DNA of 64,000 bases from Gordius sp. MW1 (lineage: Eukaryota; Nematomorpha; Gordioida; Gordea; Gordiidae): NCBI GenBank assembly GCA_964036665.1, contig OZ038526.1:10602001-10666000 (forward strand). The letters are read 5' to 3'. The position numbers and the translations under genes are program-made. Positions 33,525 through 45,643 of the stretch are shown one piece after another. The first letter of the stretch is position 1, and each line of letters opens with the position of its first letter. The notes beneath the pieces were generated by a model. The model did not search any database. It saw only the letters and a program-made list of their open reading frames with translations, and was not told the DNA's origin.

Positions 33525-34340
33525 GGCCTAGCCAAGGGGGGGGGGGGCGCGGCTACCCTCCTCTAAACTCGGAAATTTATTAAAATTATGGCTAAAATTT
33601 CATTTATTCTGCCCCTCCTAGAGCCCTGCACTGGTCGTCCGAAGCTCGGCCCGAGCCCGACCCGATCGGGTTTCGGGCCGGGCTTGGGCAGAATTTAATA
33701 AAACAATCGGGCCTCAGGCTCGGGTCGGGCCTGATGAGGCGGCCTGACCCGAGGCCCGAGCCCGGCCCGAATAGACTAAAGACTAATTATAAAATATAAT
33801 TTAAACAAGCTCAACTCGATATTAAATTATTATCTTCGTACAACATACATAAAATAGTTTCCAAGCTTCAGCTTTTTACCCCTGTCTATTAAAATATTTT
33901 GACCTAAATTGCTAATTTTATTCTAGTATTTAATTATTTTCATATAGCCGTTACCTTATAAAATAAAGAAATATTTTAAAAAGTTTTTTATTTGGAACTG
34001 TTAAATAAAACATATCTTATAAAGTTAGATTGCCAGTTTTAAATTATTAGCTGAATAGATCGTAGCGAGTAAAAATGAAATTTTATTTCAAACTTATCCT
34101 GGTTGTAAATTACGAGTAATAACAATTTAATACATTATATAATATGTATTTATAAGGTGCAATAATTATCAAAAATGTTATAAATTTTCGGGCTCGGGTC
34201 GGATCAAAAATAAAAAAGTCATTCGGCCCGGGCTCGGGCACTGAGACGTCGGGCCCAGACCGGGCTCGGGCAAAAAAAATTTCATTTTGCAGGGCTCTAA
34301 CCCCTCCCTAAATCATTATTGCCTGCCTCTAATTCCAATC
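33525..34340. mobile_element. CGTAGCCAG-family element split by a hAT insertion
   Basis: The left half (ATGGGCCTAGCCAAGG, G tract, then AAATTATGGCTAAAATTTCA) runs to 33618. The right half (CCCCTCCCTAAATCATTATTG) resumes at 34300. The 681-bp hAT at 33619-34299 sits between them with its own target duplication. Confidence 0.65.
33619..34299. mobile_element. TAGAGCCCTGCA hAT element, 681 bp, with GCCCGA subterminal repeats
   Basis: Exact inverted ends TAGAGCCCTGCA and TGCAGGGCTCTA, flanked by GCCCCTCC and ACCCCTCC (7 of 8 bases). Both inner ends carry runs of CGGGCCGGGC/GCCCGAGCCCG. The AT-rich centre has no open frame. It belongs to the same broad group as the TAGAGAACTGC elements. Confidence 0.85.
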
Positions 34341-36030
34341 AGGTCAGATTTGTTTGAAATTTTCAGCCCGAACCCGACCCTATTCAATAATATTTTAACT
34401 TCCTTGCCCGTCCGGGCCCGCCTGAACCCTTCGAAGTGTCCGCCCGGCCCCGCCCGAATCGTTAAAGCTGCCCGAATTACCCTGCCCGAAATATAAAATT
34501 TGCCCGTTAAGCCCGAATTTATGCGATCCTAAATAGAGGTCAGATTTGTTTAAATATTTCTGCAGAACCCAGCCCGGTTCAAATTTTTAACTGAATTGCC
34601 TGCCTGAACCCTTCTAAGTGTCCGCTCGGCCATGCCCGAACGATTAGAGCTGCCCGAACTGGCCCGATTAATATGTCACAAAAATTTTAATAGATTAATT
34701 GCTAATGCATTTAGGTTAATAAAAAATAATTGCAATTAGTAATACTTAGTTTTTTTTAAAAAAAAACTATATTCAATCAATAAATCACCTTCTTGTTAAA
34801 GAATGTAACGGGGAAAATTTTTATTTGAAGCACAAAAATGGTATGGGAATTAATTATGTTTTATAAAAATAAGTAATAGCGTAGATAAGGGAATAAAAAG
34901 GGCGAATTGCGAAATGGGGCAAAAAAAGAGTGATATGGAAATTAAAGTTTATAGAAATAAGTAATAGCGTAGATTAGGGAATAAAAAGGCGAATTACAAA
35001 TTGGGGAAGCTTTGTTAAATCAAATTTTATTTGTTAAAAGAATTAAATGATGAATAATTAAATTTAGCACTTATTTGTTTTAAGTTTAGACGGCACAGGC
35101 GAACAATGAAAGGGCTACATAAATATTTCAATCCTTTCCATAAGCGTAGCTAGGGATCTGAAAGAAATGGAGCCGGGCAAAGATTATAAAAATAACTTTG
35201 AAAGGGGTGGCAAAATTATGCTATTTTAACATTTTAAGCATTCTCGATATAAATTTTACTAAAAAAGTAACAAAATAATACACTATGTTTTTAATTTAAT
35301 CATGCCCGAATTGCCCGAATCTTATCAGCGTGCCCGCCCAAAATTTAAACTTTAAGACAGTTGCCCGGGCCGGGCCGGGCAGATTCGGACAGCGGACCTG
35401 GCCGGGCAATCTGGTGTCTGACTCCAATGCTAGCTACGCCCAGCACACGCTTATGCTTATCCAAGTTTTTTGAAACGACTAGATACAAAAGTTAAAGCAT
35501 TAATGTTCCAGTGTTGTAGTTCTTTTTTTATTACTTATATCTTAATGGTTTTTGGTTATTCAGATTTTGAAAACTCGCACCCAAATTCAAAGGAACCCTT
35601 GCGCTAATCAGCCGCAGACGATATGCTAATGAGACGACGGCTAAGCCAAATCACTCTATATAAATGGAAAAAACTTAACGAGAGAAAAGTTTTATAGAAT
35701 TTTTTTTATTTATCTCTTAAGTTACCCCCTCTCAAAATATCCTCCCCCCCCCAAAAAAAAAAAATCTCCGTATTATTGCTTATATATATTCTATAAATTA
35801 TTGTATTTCTCCAATACAGGAACATTAGAAATTATAAATAGATTTTCGATTTTAAAAAACCATTCAAGTATTAATAGTAGCATGAAAAACAGAGCCCAAT
35901 ATACCGAATTTAAAACTGCACGTTATTCTGATCAACCGATATCAGGCGTATCCAGGGATTAGGGTAATAAGGAATTCTTTAAAATCTTTCCTAATAATAA
36001 TAATTTTTATATTATTGTTTATAATTTGTT
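34341..36030. other. GCCCGAA-rich repeat debris, no gene
   Basis: 34345-34500 and 34545-34670 are tandem-like copies (TCAGATTTGTTT, then AACCCGACC/GAACCCAGCC). 35300-35410 has more GCCCGAATT/GGGCCGGGC. These look like hAT subterminal zones without intact ends. 35143-35437 carries degraded CGTAGC-type ends (AGCGTAGCTAGG ... GCTAGCTACGCCCAG). Confidence 0.45.
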
Positions 36031-36187
36031 TATAAAGTGCATGGAAATGAAAGGTACAGGCAGCCCATCGCTGGATGACCATTTAAAGTACAAAAGTAGA
36101 CAGGTTTTTACATACCTCGGCTTGATGCTACTTTAAGAGGGAGGTTGCGCAACGGAAGTCAATGCCCGCTTCCAAAAAGGTTGGCTT
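36031..36187 (+). pseudogene. RTE-type LINE fragment
   Basis: It matches the 23028-23180 part of the degraded LINE (GAAATGAAAGGTACAGGCAG, then ACATACCTCGGCTTGATG). It is cut off exactly where a TAGAGAACTGC hAT terminus starts at 36188. Confidence 0.75.
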
Positions 36188-36560
36188 TAGAGAACTGCAC
36201 GGGTGACCCGAGACCCGACCCGACCGGTGGGGTCTTGAGACATTCTTTGGTCATTTTCTATATTTCGGAAGAACTAACTGATTGAGTAAAATCATCGCGA
36301 TCTATAAGACTTTTTATTTCTTCATAAGTTTCCCTTTTCTCTTGAGTAGTAGCCATTTTCATGTGTTTAAATTGGGGTGAAGAGCCGTAGCCATTCTATG
36401 CAACGAATGGATGGCATATTTTTGATTAATCAATTCTTTAATTTTATTTTTGATATTTCTAATTTGATTGTCAGATATCCATCATTTTCCATCATATTAA
36501 TTAATTTCAATTTCCATAAAAATACATAAGGCATAGTGGGTTTTGAGTCCGCCTATAATT
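36188..36560. mobile_element. Left end of a TAGAGAACTGCACGG hAT element
   Basis: It starts TAGAGAACTGCACGGGTGAC followed by CCCGACCCGACC. The opposite end was not assigned. A related terminus (complement TAGAGACCTGCACGG) lies at 41832-41842, but the 8-bp flanks (GTTGGCTT and ATGTAAAT) differ, so they are probably not one element. Confidence 0.5.
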
Positions 36561-36570
36561 GTGTGCTTGC

Positions 36571-39560
36571 TCCTTTTTTTTTTTTTTCTTTTTTTTTTTT
36601 TTGGTTAAAAAGTTTATTTTCACGAAACAAGGTTACATAAATAAGCGAAGTATATAAATAAAGAAAGACATATTGGTTAAATACAAAGATCTATATCATT
36701 ATCTTCTAAAACGGGCCATGAGTCGGCGAAGGATTTAAAGTTGTATCGTACAACAAGAATCCCTGGTTGTTGCCTGAGTAAAAAGGATGCAGAAATTTTA
36801 GATTTCGGTGAGCGTTTTCCGACTTCTTTAAAAAACCCCATTGCCTGTTTACCGAAGGAACCGGAGCACGAGGCAACGACAGGGATAAAAATATTGGATG
36901 CCAAAAGGGCAGAGTACTTGGTAGTTTTACGCCCTTCTGCTGTAACGATAGGGTCGTAATTAAATGGGAAGGGGCAAATAGGTCAATACAAGTAAAATCC
37001 CATTTGAGGGATAGGCCATTTTGCCAGGGGACTAGAGAAGAGCCGTCAGGGCGCATCCTACCCTCGAGAGAGGGATCTGACGGCTCAAGAATTGAGGGGA
37101 TTTTTGCATTTTTGAGGGCAGCTTGAATTAATAAATTCGCTTTAGTGTGCCTAACATATTTATATTTGTTTGCTAGGCAGTGTAGAGGGTGCCTAGCATA
37201 TTCGTCTACAGTGGAAAGACAGTTTCGACAATTGAATTCTTTGCTGTAGCTGATCCCCAACCTTAAAGCTATGGAATATGATAGCTCAAAGTCTTCAAGC
37301 AGCATTCCCAAAAGTTTGCTGGGATAGGCTTCAAGCCACTCGTGACCGGAACCATCAAAAGCGAGGGACCTAAGGTTGTAATGCTGGCTATCGTCGCTGC
37401 TCGATAAAAGGTAATCAACGGAGCGCGATACGAGTCCAGAATCCCAATCCTTTTGTCTCGTACTTTGAGGTTGAACGGTCTCGGGTGTGACATTCAAATT
37501 CCAGAGCTCTAAGGCTTGAGTTAGCAGAGGGTCGGAATCATGTTTTGTGAATTAAAAATAAATTTTTGGACCGACTTAAAAGAGGAAATAAAAGCAACTA
37601 GCGATATGCTGCCAGGAGGACGAATTCCCAATCCTCCAGATTTGGTTGGAAGGGATGCCTGAACCCAATTATTAGTGTTAAATTTTAAATTTAAAATTTT
37701 TTCTAATAAAGTTTTAAAAAGCCTTCGTACGACTTTAAAACTTCTGGGTGTAAAAATGCACCAGATGAGCGAAAACAATGATTAATCTTTGAAATGTTAA
37801 AATAATTTTTGATTATGTAAAAAGAATGATGTGCAGGCAAGCATTTTAAAAGTTCCATTTTAGATTTTAAAATTTCGAGGTTTTTATGAAGAAAATTTAA
37901 AAGAGATTTTTCACCGCCAATAGGTGATCCCAAAAGGGATATGTTTTCTCTATCTAAAACTAAAAAAGTTTTGAAAAAGGGAAAGTCAATAGTGTTAGGG
38001 GCCTGATAGATTTCACATTTTTTCGTGTTTAATTTAAGATTTAGAGTGGGTTCAAAATTGTTGATAATTTCTATAGCTTTACTAATCGCTTCCGGGCGGC
38101 CACATAGGGTGGCGTCATCGAGGTACCAAACATTTAAATCGAGGGTACACTGAGATGATATTGCCTCGACTAAATTATGAATGGCCAAACAAAACAAGGG
38201 AGGGCCTAATGGATCTCCTTGTTGGATGCCTTCGGACGAATCAATGACGTATTCGCCGAATCGAAGCTTGGTTGTAGAACCATAGCTAAATAAATGTAAT
38301 TTAAAAATTGCGGGAATTCAGCTAAAAAAGTGTTAATAAGGGTTTCTCTTCGAATACTGTTAAAAGCATTGGCGAAATCTAATTTGACAAAGCAGGACTT
38401 GGTAGAAATATTTTGAAGTGTGATCCGGCCAGCATGGCTGGCTGCCTCACAGCCGCCTTTAATTCCGAAGCCGAGTTGATGAGGGCAGAGCTTAGCGGAC
38501 AAGGAGGGTTTTATGAGTTTGCAGAGTATCTTAGATATAATACGGCGAAAAAGGCTTTCAATAGCAATGGGTCTAACTGAGTTATCCGGTTTTTTGATGG
38601 CGATTAGTTTTGCACCGAATAAAATAGGGATGATTTCATAAGGAAATTTTCCATTAACGATGATATTGCAAAAAGAAGTAATAGAATTTAAAAGAGGTTC
38701 AGTATTTAAATTATTAAATTGAGTAAATCTTGTAGATATACTGGGCGCCATCCGTCAAGTCCAGCTGCGGAGTCCAAAGGAAAGGAGTTAAGGGCTTCAC
38801 GGATGTCTGAAGACTCAAGCACTATTGATGATGGAGATGTGGGATATTTACTGGCTGAGGATGCTGGTGGGTGTTTTTGATTAAGCTCCCTATAAGAGTC
38901 AGGGCAACAAGGGGCTATTGAGTTGTTATCATAAAAAGCTCTAAGGGCACTTTTTGGGTTAAAATTATGGATTTTATTTGAGATGTGCTTGGCAGTTTGG
39001 TTAATTGAGAATTCCAGTGGAAAGGGTTTTGTTTTGCTTGTGCATGTAATGGGAACATCAGTATTAAAACACAGAAAGGATTCCTTGATGAGACTTGATA
39101 AATTATGTTCATTAGGTTCCCTAACATAAAGGATATGATATGGAAATTTAAAAAGTTTGTCCCAATTAGTTAAGTTATAAGGGTTTTTGATAATAGAAGT
39201 GAATAAATTTAGCAGAGATTGTTGAATGGAAGGTCTGGCTCCTCTTGGGATTCTAGAGATAGTATTAGGAAATGAATTTGTTAAAAAAGAATTGCTCCAA
39301 GATAAGTCAGGCGGTTGTTTAATTAGTGGGGAGCATTGTAAGGGTGGGGGGATGACAGGGCTAGGGATTGGCAATAGGGGAGCCTCTTCAAAGTTAGAAG
39401 CCAGGGGTGGAATTGGTAAGGAGGTTGGAGGTAATTTGCCAGAAGAAGGGCACCTTGAAGACACAGGGCCATGAATCCAAAAAAAATTGTGTTTATCAAG
39501 GCATATTCGTCGCTTACAAGTTGGGCATAGGGGTTTAGAGATTAACATGTGGGATAAAAA
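36571..39560 (-). pseudogene. R2-like LINE (zinc-knuckle, RT, restriction-like endonuclease), frameshifted
   Basis: Minus-strand frames give, in order: an N-terminal zinc-finger-like CPTCKRRICLDKHN (39548); a fingers region to about 38706; RT core AIKKPDNSVRPIAIESLFRR, FVKLDFANAFNSI (38751-38206); then IQQGDPLG and WYLDDATLCG (38240-37703; the YxDD catalytic box is intact); thumb; and a C-terminal part (37497-36706) with CRNCLSTVDEYARHPLHC followed by RMRPDGSSLVPW and KWDFTCID. A CCHC knuckle plus RPD...WD pattern matches the restriction-like endonuclease of R2-type LINEs. At least three frame changes (near 38730, 38290 and 37700-37500) disable it. It ends in a poly(A) tail, seen as a T tract at 36572-36602. 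Confidence 0.75.
36572..36602 (-). repeat. Poly(A) tail of the minus-strand LINE
   Basis: Two T runs separated by one C on the plus strand mark the 3' end of the retrotransposed copy. It indicates target-primed insertion from the right. Confidence 0.8.
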
Positions 39561-40288
39561 CTTGATTTATAAGAGGATAAGTTGAACAATTGATACTAAA
39601 GTTGGGATCATTTTAAATTTTAAAGCTGTATGATTTATAAGAATTTTGCAAGTTTAATAATACAAAAGAGTATCTGGGAAATGTTTTATTAATTGTATGA
39701 TATTGAAAAAAAATGGCTCAAAGGATTCACCAAAGGTCATATTAAAACTTGTAGGGTATATTGCTTACCTTTTATGGAAAGCATCATAAAATGTTTGTGA
39801 ACATCCTCTGATAGTAGTTAAGAGATATTAAAATATATTTCAAAGTAGAATTTGATAATAAATATATTGTGCAAATGTGAGGTATATCTGGAATAACTAG
39901 CATTGGTTAATGCATCCTCATGATATATAATTGTTGCTGCTGGTGGTAATTAAATAAATCCTTTTGAAATAATATGAGTTTTTGAATGAATTAATTGCAA
40001 TTGAATGGGTTTATAATTTGATTAATTGTAAATCAATACAAAAGGCTGCACTGTACAATGTAGATAACAATTAAACTTTTTTTTTATTGTATTTGTTAAC
40101 TTCAATACACAAGCATATAGGTGGAGATTTCATAGTTTCAGATATAGAAGGACGAATTGAAGCTTTTTATCGTAATTTTAGTTAAGAAAATTGGTTTAAT
40201 TAATCAAGCACTACAAAGAAACACAGAGCAATTTATAGATGGTAAATACACCAGCTCAATTTAATAGTGGATTTTAGCAAACGTTTGT
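39561..40288. other. AT-rich stretch without recognised gene
   Basis: No coding frame or repeat ends were recognised. The 5' end of the LINE should lie near 39560-39600 but no target duplication was found. Confidence 0.4.
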
Positions 40289-41345
40289 TTATATTAACCA
40301 ACTAAAGGTTTCATTCCTTTTTGTTAAAATCACTTCAATTTCATCTAACATATTATTAACAATTTCCAAAAGATTCAATTTAGAATTCCACCTAACAGCT
40401 ACATCTTGATGTAAACAATGGCTTAGATTTCTATTTAAGCCACTTTGTTTAAAGTACCGTACAAGAGTTTTAGTGTCATTTATCATGTTCAACACATCTG
40501 GAGCATTTTCCCCCAAAAATAATTCATTAAAAGCCCCTTTAATGATATAATTTATCTGATGAGCCTTACAATCCAGTCGTCTATAATTTTGTAGAGCTTT
40601 TATGATCTGAAACAAATGCAATTTTAAAAATATCATTTAGAGATAATCCGAATGATGTCAATTTATTTAGGATTTCACTTTTAATATTTTCTGCATTTTT
40701 TCATGTGGGAATTGTGCTGTGAACAATATCCTTTTAACAAGTTTATCATTAATGTAGTGTATACTTAATGTTATATAAGAATTCTTGGTATAGTCATCTG
40801 CCCACATGTCTGTGGTTGCCAAACACAATCCCCTTTCTACATATGATATTACTTCTGGTAAAATTAGCTTTCTTACAGCAATGGCAGACTGCTTGACATG
40901 CCTGGCTACAGTAGTTGGATGAGGCATTATGTCCTCTATCTTCACTTGTCCAACTATTGAAACACTTCAAAAATTGGCAAAAAAATTTATATCCTTCTTT
41001 GGCTAATGCATCAAAGGGTCATAAATCTTTGACACAAAATTTAATTCCCTCATCTATTATTTTGGTTTTTAGGAGTTTTGCTTTTTTTGTATCCATCACC
41101 GTAACACATTGATCCATCGTTCCAGACTTTGAATCATTGCTAGCACATTTATGTCTTTTTAGATGGGATGTTCCATCGGACGGTTTGTAGGATAAATACT
41201 TTTTGCAGATGCAAATACCAGTTTGGGTCATTTTCATCCAGTAGTATATCAACCTTTTCCACACTTCATTCTTCAAGTTATGGTTTAATTTTATTTTGAG
41301 ATTATTATAAGTTCTTTTATCAGCCATTATTAATTCTTCCGACAT
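40289..41345 (-). pseudogene. hAT transposase with BED zinc finger, broken
   Basis: Three minus-strand frames follow a Hermes/hobo-type transposase. 41345-41019 holds a BED finger (ICICKKYLSYKPSDGTSHLK, RHKC). 40945-40667 contains MPHPTTVARHVKQSA and GLCLATTDMWADDYTKNSYI, the start of the catalytic core with its first acidic residue in TTDMW. 40636-40289 contains CKAHQINYIIK and HQDVAVRWNSKLNLLE. The C-terminal dimerisation region is not found. Frame changes and the missing end show an inactive copy. A TAGAGACCTGC-type terminus lies upstream at 41842. Confidence 0.85.
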
Positions 41346-41714
41346 GCTAATATATTATGTACTATTTCTAAAACAATAAATTAATTAAAACATAAAATTT
41401 TGTTATAGAGTGAAAATCTCAAATAGTTATATAACAAAGTTTTATAATGAGAATATTTAAAATATTAATCTTGAGTAGAAGGATAATGTAGTTTATTCTT
41501 GTACATAGTAGTTAATGAAAACTTATCTATTTGAATTGCGCGGTATTTTTGTAAATGAATGAATAAAGAAGGAAATTCAAATTTAAAAAATCAATTAAAA
41601 ATTAATAAAAAGCGAGCCCATAAATTGCATAGCAATTAAAAATGTTTAACATATCTTTGTTTTTCTTTATATTTCTAGTATAATAAAAACCTACACTATT
41701 TTGTAACGGGCTTT

Positions 41715-41842
41715 TAGCGGGCCTCATTTTAATCTAGGCCCAGCCTGAGCCCAGAATTGAACGGCCCGTCCAGGCCCGGCCCGTTTTTGTAAACCTAAAG
41801 CCCGGCCCGTCCGCGGGCTGGGCCGGGCCGTGCAGGTCTCTA
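41715..41842. mobile_element. hAT terminus with GGCCCGGCCCG subterminal repeats
   Basis: The plus strand ends GCAGGTCTCTA at 41842 (complement TAGAGACCTGC), preceded by repeated GCCCGGCCCGT. It could be the 5' end of the element encoding the 40289-41345 transposase, but the other end is not identified. Confidence 0.5.
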
Positions 41843-42370
41843 ATGTAAATATCAAACTCTGTAGTATTATTTAAACGTGGGGAATATAGGGCCCAACATT
41901 TTAGTACAACATTATATACATAAATTATAACATCAAAATTCGTGGCGACTAAAAACATGTCAATTTCCGATGACCATGTTCCAAAGGTTTGTTTGTTGGT
42001 ACCAACAAAATGATCAGATACATTACGATAAGGATAAACTAATGGCAACAAAAATGTAGTGATAAAATTTAAACGATGAAAAACAGATTGTCGAATCACA
42101 AAATGGTGATCTTGATCCTTGTAAATTGCTTGACTTAGGCACCGATAAAAACAATTTCCAGCAGGATTAATGTTTATTATATCAAATGGCGGACATAATC
42201 TTTTAGAAATCGGTCATTTTTTTGAGAACTCCAATCTTTTCCCACAATGGGCACCTATGCTTCTCCCCACAATCATGTCGGAACTGCAATTGTGGAACAT
42301 ATTTAAAATTTCGCGTTTTTCGCCTTCGTCAACAATAACCCTTAAAAACTTTTCTCTAATATAAACAAAG
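41780..42370 (-). pseudogene. OTU cysteine-protease domain beside an integrase-type zinc-finger relic
   Basis: On the minus strand, 42180-41850 reads NPAGNCFYRCLSQAIY, HHFVIRQSV, TWSSEIDMFLVATNF and IIYVYNVV. This matches an OTU domain: GNC nucleophile box, then the WG/S-acidic-E helix and strand. The final catalytic His block was not found; the frame runs into hAT subterminal repeats. Upstream, 42370-42190 reads VDEGEKREILNMFHNC and, after a frame change, IGAHCGKDWSSQKNDRF, resembling the H2C2 zinc finger of gypsy-type integrases. OTU domains occur in several transposon groups. Whether the two pieces were one protein is inference. Confidence 0.5.
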
Positions 42371-42375
42371 ATTTT

Positions 42376-42860
42376 TTTAGATTTTAGTTATTTAAAATAC
42401 TTTAGTTCTAATATTATAATAGAAGCTAATAATTTAAAAAGAAAATGACCGTTAACTTTTCTATAAAATAAACACAAAAAATTTTAGTTTTTTAGTCATT
42501 TAAATTTTTTTAGTTCTAATAAATGATCATGGGCGCAGCCAGGTTTTGGATTAGGAGGGGGCCAAAACGTTTAACGATTAGCGGGGGGCAAAACACAAAG
42601 ATTTTTAATATTTCAACGTTTTTGCATTGAAATATTTTTTCGTAGTTTAGGGGGGGGGGCAGGCGCCTTCACCTTGCCCCCTCCCTCCCCCTGGCTACGC
42701 CCATGAATATAATAGAAGCTAATAATTTATACAGAAAATGACCATTAACTTTTCTATAATATAAACAAAGTTTTTTTTAGATTTTTAGCCATTTAAAATA
42801 TTTTATCTCTAATGATATAATAGAAGCTAATAATTTATAAAGAAAAAATTAGTTTTTTTA
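42376..42860. repeat. Tandem triplication, unit about 105 bp, middle copy split by a MITE
   Basis: Units start near 42376, 42484 and 42776. Each runs TTTTAGTTATTTAAAATA, TAGTTCTAATATTATAATAG, AGCTAATAATTT. The second unit is interrupted by the element at 42528-42705, while units one and three show the uninterrupted site. Confidence 0.75.
42528..42705. mobile_element. CGTAGCCAG-family MITE inside a tandem unit
   Basis: It begins CATGGGCGCAGCCAGG and ends CTGGCTACGCCCATG. The flanks TAAATGAT and AATATAAT share five of eight bases. Neighbouring tandem units act as internal empty sites. Confidence 0.75.
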
Positions 42861-43644
42861 CCTGTCACTTCAGGACCATTCTTTATGATGTTCTTATAAT
42901 ACAAACGATCATTCTCCAATTTGAATGATTTGGCTTTTTGCCTAAGATGAAAGCGATTATTTTTGTCAAAACTTAGGTATCCGCTTTTTAAATATTCAAT
43001 TATAGTTTAGAAATCGTACGTGGACATTAATATGGTAGAAAAAATTTAATCGACAAAAAAATTAATAAACTTTTTTTGAGAGATTTAAAGCTTAATTTAA
43101 AAAGAAATTATTTAATAGTTTAAGAGAGGAGTTGGATTTAGATATGAAGAGAACAATACAAGTTTTAGTATGTAAAAAATTAATAATGTGCTTTTTTGGG
43201 TAGTTAAAGCTCAGTATATAAGGGAGGAATGATTTATTGCCTATTTAAGAACAATGTCTTAGTAGTAACACGATGAGCGCTGGGTGTTAACACGAGCTAA
43301 AATTCTCTTTAAAAATCTCATTAGTCACGCCTCTACCCAATCTCATTGGAGGGAGAGAGTGTGAAAAAGCCTTAAATCATCCCTTTACCCAATCAAAAGG
43401 AGTGTTTGGAAAAACCACGCTGGCTGCTGACACCCTACATTATTAAAAGTTAAAACTCACGGTATCCACTTATGTAAAATCAAAAGTTCTACTTCTATGA
43501 ATTAATGACGAGGAAAAAGTAATATTGATTGAATCATTATTAAAGAATCAAATAATTATAAAATTTAATAAACATTATAAAAAAAATACAATTTCTTATA
43601 ACTTAAAATAAGAAAAACATTATTTAAGTAATTTGCTAACCAGC

Positions 43645-44547
43645 TCCAGTGGCTTAGCTAGGTGGGGGCCCAAGGGCCCGGCCCCCCCCCAAGAGCAAAA
43701 ACCGGGCCCCATGGCCCCCCCCCCAAGGGAAAAATCTTGGGCCCCTAAGCCATTTTTTTATTTTATCTTAATTAAGAAACAATATATATTATTTTCAGAA
43801 GGAGTTTTAAAGCCCAAATTTTGTTTAATAAATGCATTACAACGGTTAATAGCCTAATATTAACTTAAAATGATATTAGAAATGAGGATTACTATAAAAT
43901 TCATTATAATAAGGCGAAAGATTTAGCTACTTTTGGTTCAGTACCTTCTAAACGTATTAAAAAACCAAAAAAGTATGACACATTTTACTCTCTTGATTAC
44001 ACTAATTCATTAATTGATTTCAAAATTGATTTTTCTATCCCATCATCGATATAATAGCAGAATTAAATATAATTCTGAAATTAATTGTAATTTATATATG
44101 TCCTTAGAAGGCAAACCCTTTATCCCCTTTTTTTGCGATAACTCTCTTTTATCAGAAGTAACTAACCATTATGAATTAAAACTGCAAGATGCCGAAATAA
44201 AAATGGCAAAAAATTATGTAATATATTTTAATTCCTTATCTTCGTATAAAATAAAATGCAATGATATTTTTTCACTTTTAAAAATTTTGCCCTCAATTCC
44301 ATATTTTAATATTTTGATTAAAATAATTTTAACTATCCCAATAACTTCATGTTCATGCGAAATATCGTTCTCATTTGCTAAAACGGATTAAAACTTATCT
44401 TCGTTTCACAATTGGACAAGATAGGTTATCTTCCTTAGCTTTATTGAGCTTAGAACATTACTTTATAAATGTTATTCCCCCGGATGATATTATAAATTCG
44501 TTTGCAACATCGAATAAAAGGCGGAATGAACTACTATTTAAAGACTA
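43645..44547 (+). pseudogene. ZMYM1-like hAT remnant with C-terminal dimerisation domain
   Basis: 43645 begins CAGTGGCTTAGCTAGG, a hAT-type terminus with G/C-rich inner bases. From about 43893 the plus strand reads KDLATFGSVPSKRIKKPKK, then YFNILIKIILTIPITSCSCE (within 44014-44391), and after a frame change LKRIKTYLRFTIGQDRLSS and LALLSLEHYF to a stop near 44547. SCSCE...LKRIKTYLR...GQDRLS.LALLS is the C-terminal signature of ZMYM1/TTF-type hAT transposases. Stops near 44050 and the frame change make it inactive. The right terminus was not found. Confidence 0.8.
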
Positions 44548-45640
44548 ATTTTATTATTTAAATTATCTGGTCTTTTAAACTTGTTTTAAACTTTTTAATA
44601 CTTTCAAAATATATTAAAATGTTATTAAATTTACGAAAAATCCATCTTGGATTCAATTTAATTGTCCATCTCACATGCTCATTGTAACATATCTTGCACA
44701 TTTTTATGTACCACATGCACATATAAAGCCAATAGTTTTCCAAAAAATAGTTTGTACACCATTTTTTCCCTTATTAGTGATATCCCATCATAAGTTTGAT
44801 AAATTAATATTAATAACCAATTCCTGAATTTTATAGACAATTGTAAACGCATCAAATCTTTCAAGGGATGAAAATCCTAAAAAAAATCATGTTCGTCTTT
44901 GGACGCTAAGCTATACAGTGCATCTCACATCTCTGATTTCATCTAAAATTATTAAATAAAATTTTGATTCATTTGATTTTGACAGAATATTTTTAAGGTT
45001 CATTTATCTGTTAAATTTATTAGTTCATTTTAATTTTTAGGTGGTGTAAACGGAGGGGAGGGTTGTGCATATAAATTTATAATATCAGGGGCAATAACTT
45101 CAAAATACTCATTCTCGATGAATTTTAATTTCATAATTAATTTCTTTTATATTTTATGTTATAATTACGCCTTTTGAGGATCTAAGCTCAAAAAAGGCTT
45201 TTAAATGTTCTTATTGTTTTCCTGATATATATGCCGCCTGAAAATGCTGCCAATGTTGCATATGTAAAATTAAAATTTGTTATATATATGGCTAAGAGTT
45301 TTGGGGTTGTGGCAATATTTTTTATAAAAACTTTGTTATATAGATTTTTAACTATTTGTATTATTTTTTAAAATGTCAAAGATTTCTTGTCAATATCCCC
45401 GTTCCACTTTGTGCCCTTACAATTCATTTATACAAAACTTATTATACCATGTGAAATTTTATATATTGTTTCAACTACATTACTTTGTTTTATTTATGAA
45501 TAAATTTTATTTATTTTATGCCCTATAAACATGAGGGTCTGAGACATACCAGTGTGATGTTATTAAAAAAATACACAAAGTATTAGCGGAATTTTAGGTT
45601 TGTCCAACGTTTATGAGGGAAAAATTTTCAATTGCATTTT
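44548..45640. other. AT-rich, no gene recognised
   Basis: Short overlapping frames at 44558-44864 (-) have no recognisable motif. Confidence 0.4.
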
Positions 45641-45643
45641 ACC

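Noticed and set aside
36188..41842. One large hAT element running from the 36188 end to the 41842 end and containing the 40289-41345 transposase
   Set aside because: Termini are similar but the 8-bp flanks differ and the subterminal repeats differ in type, so a single element is not supported.
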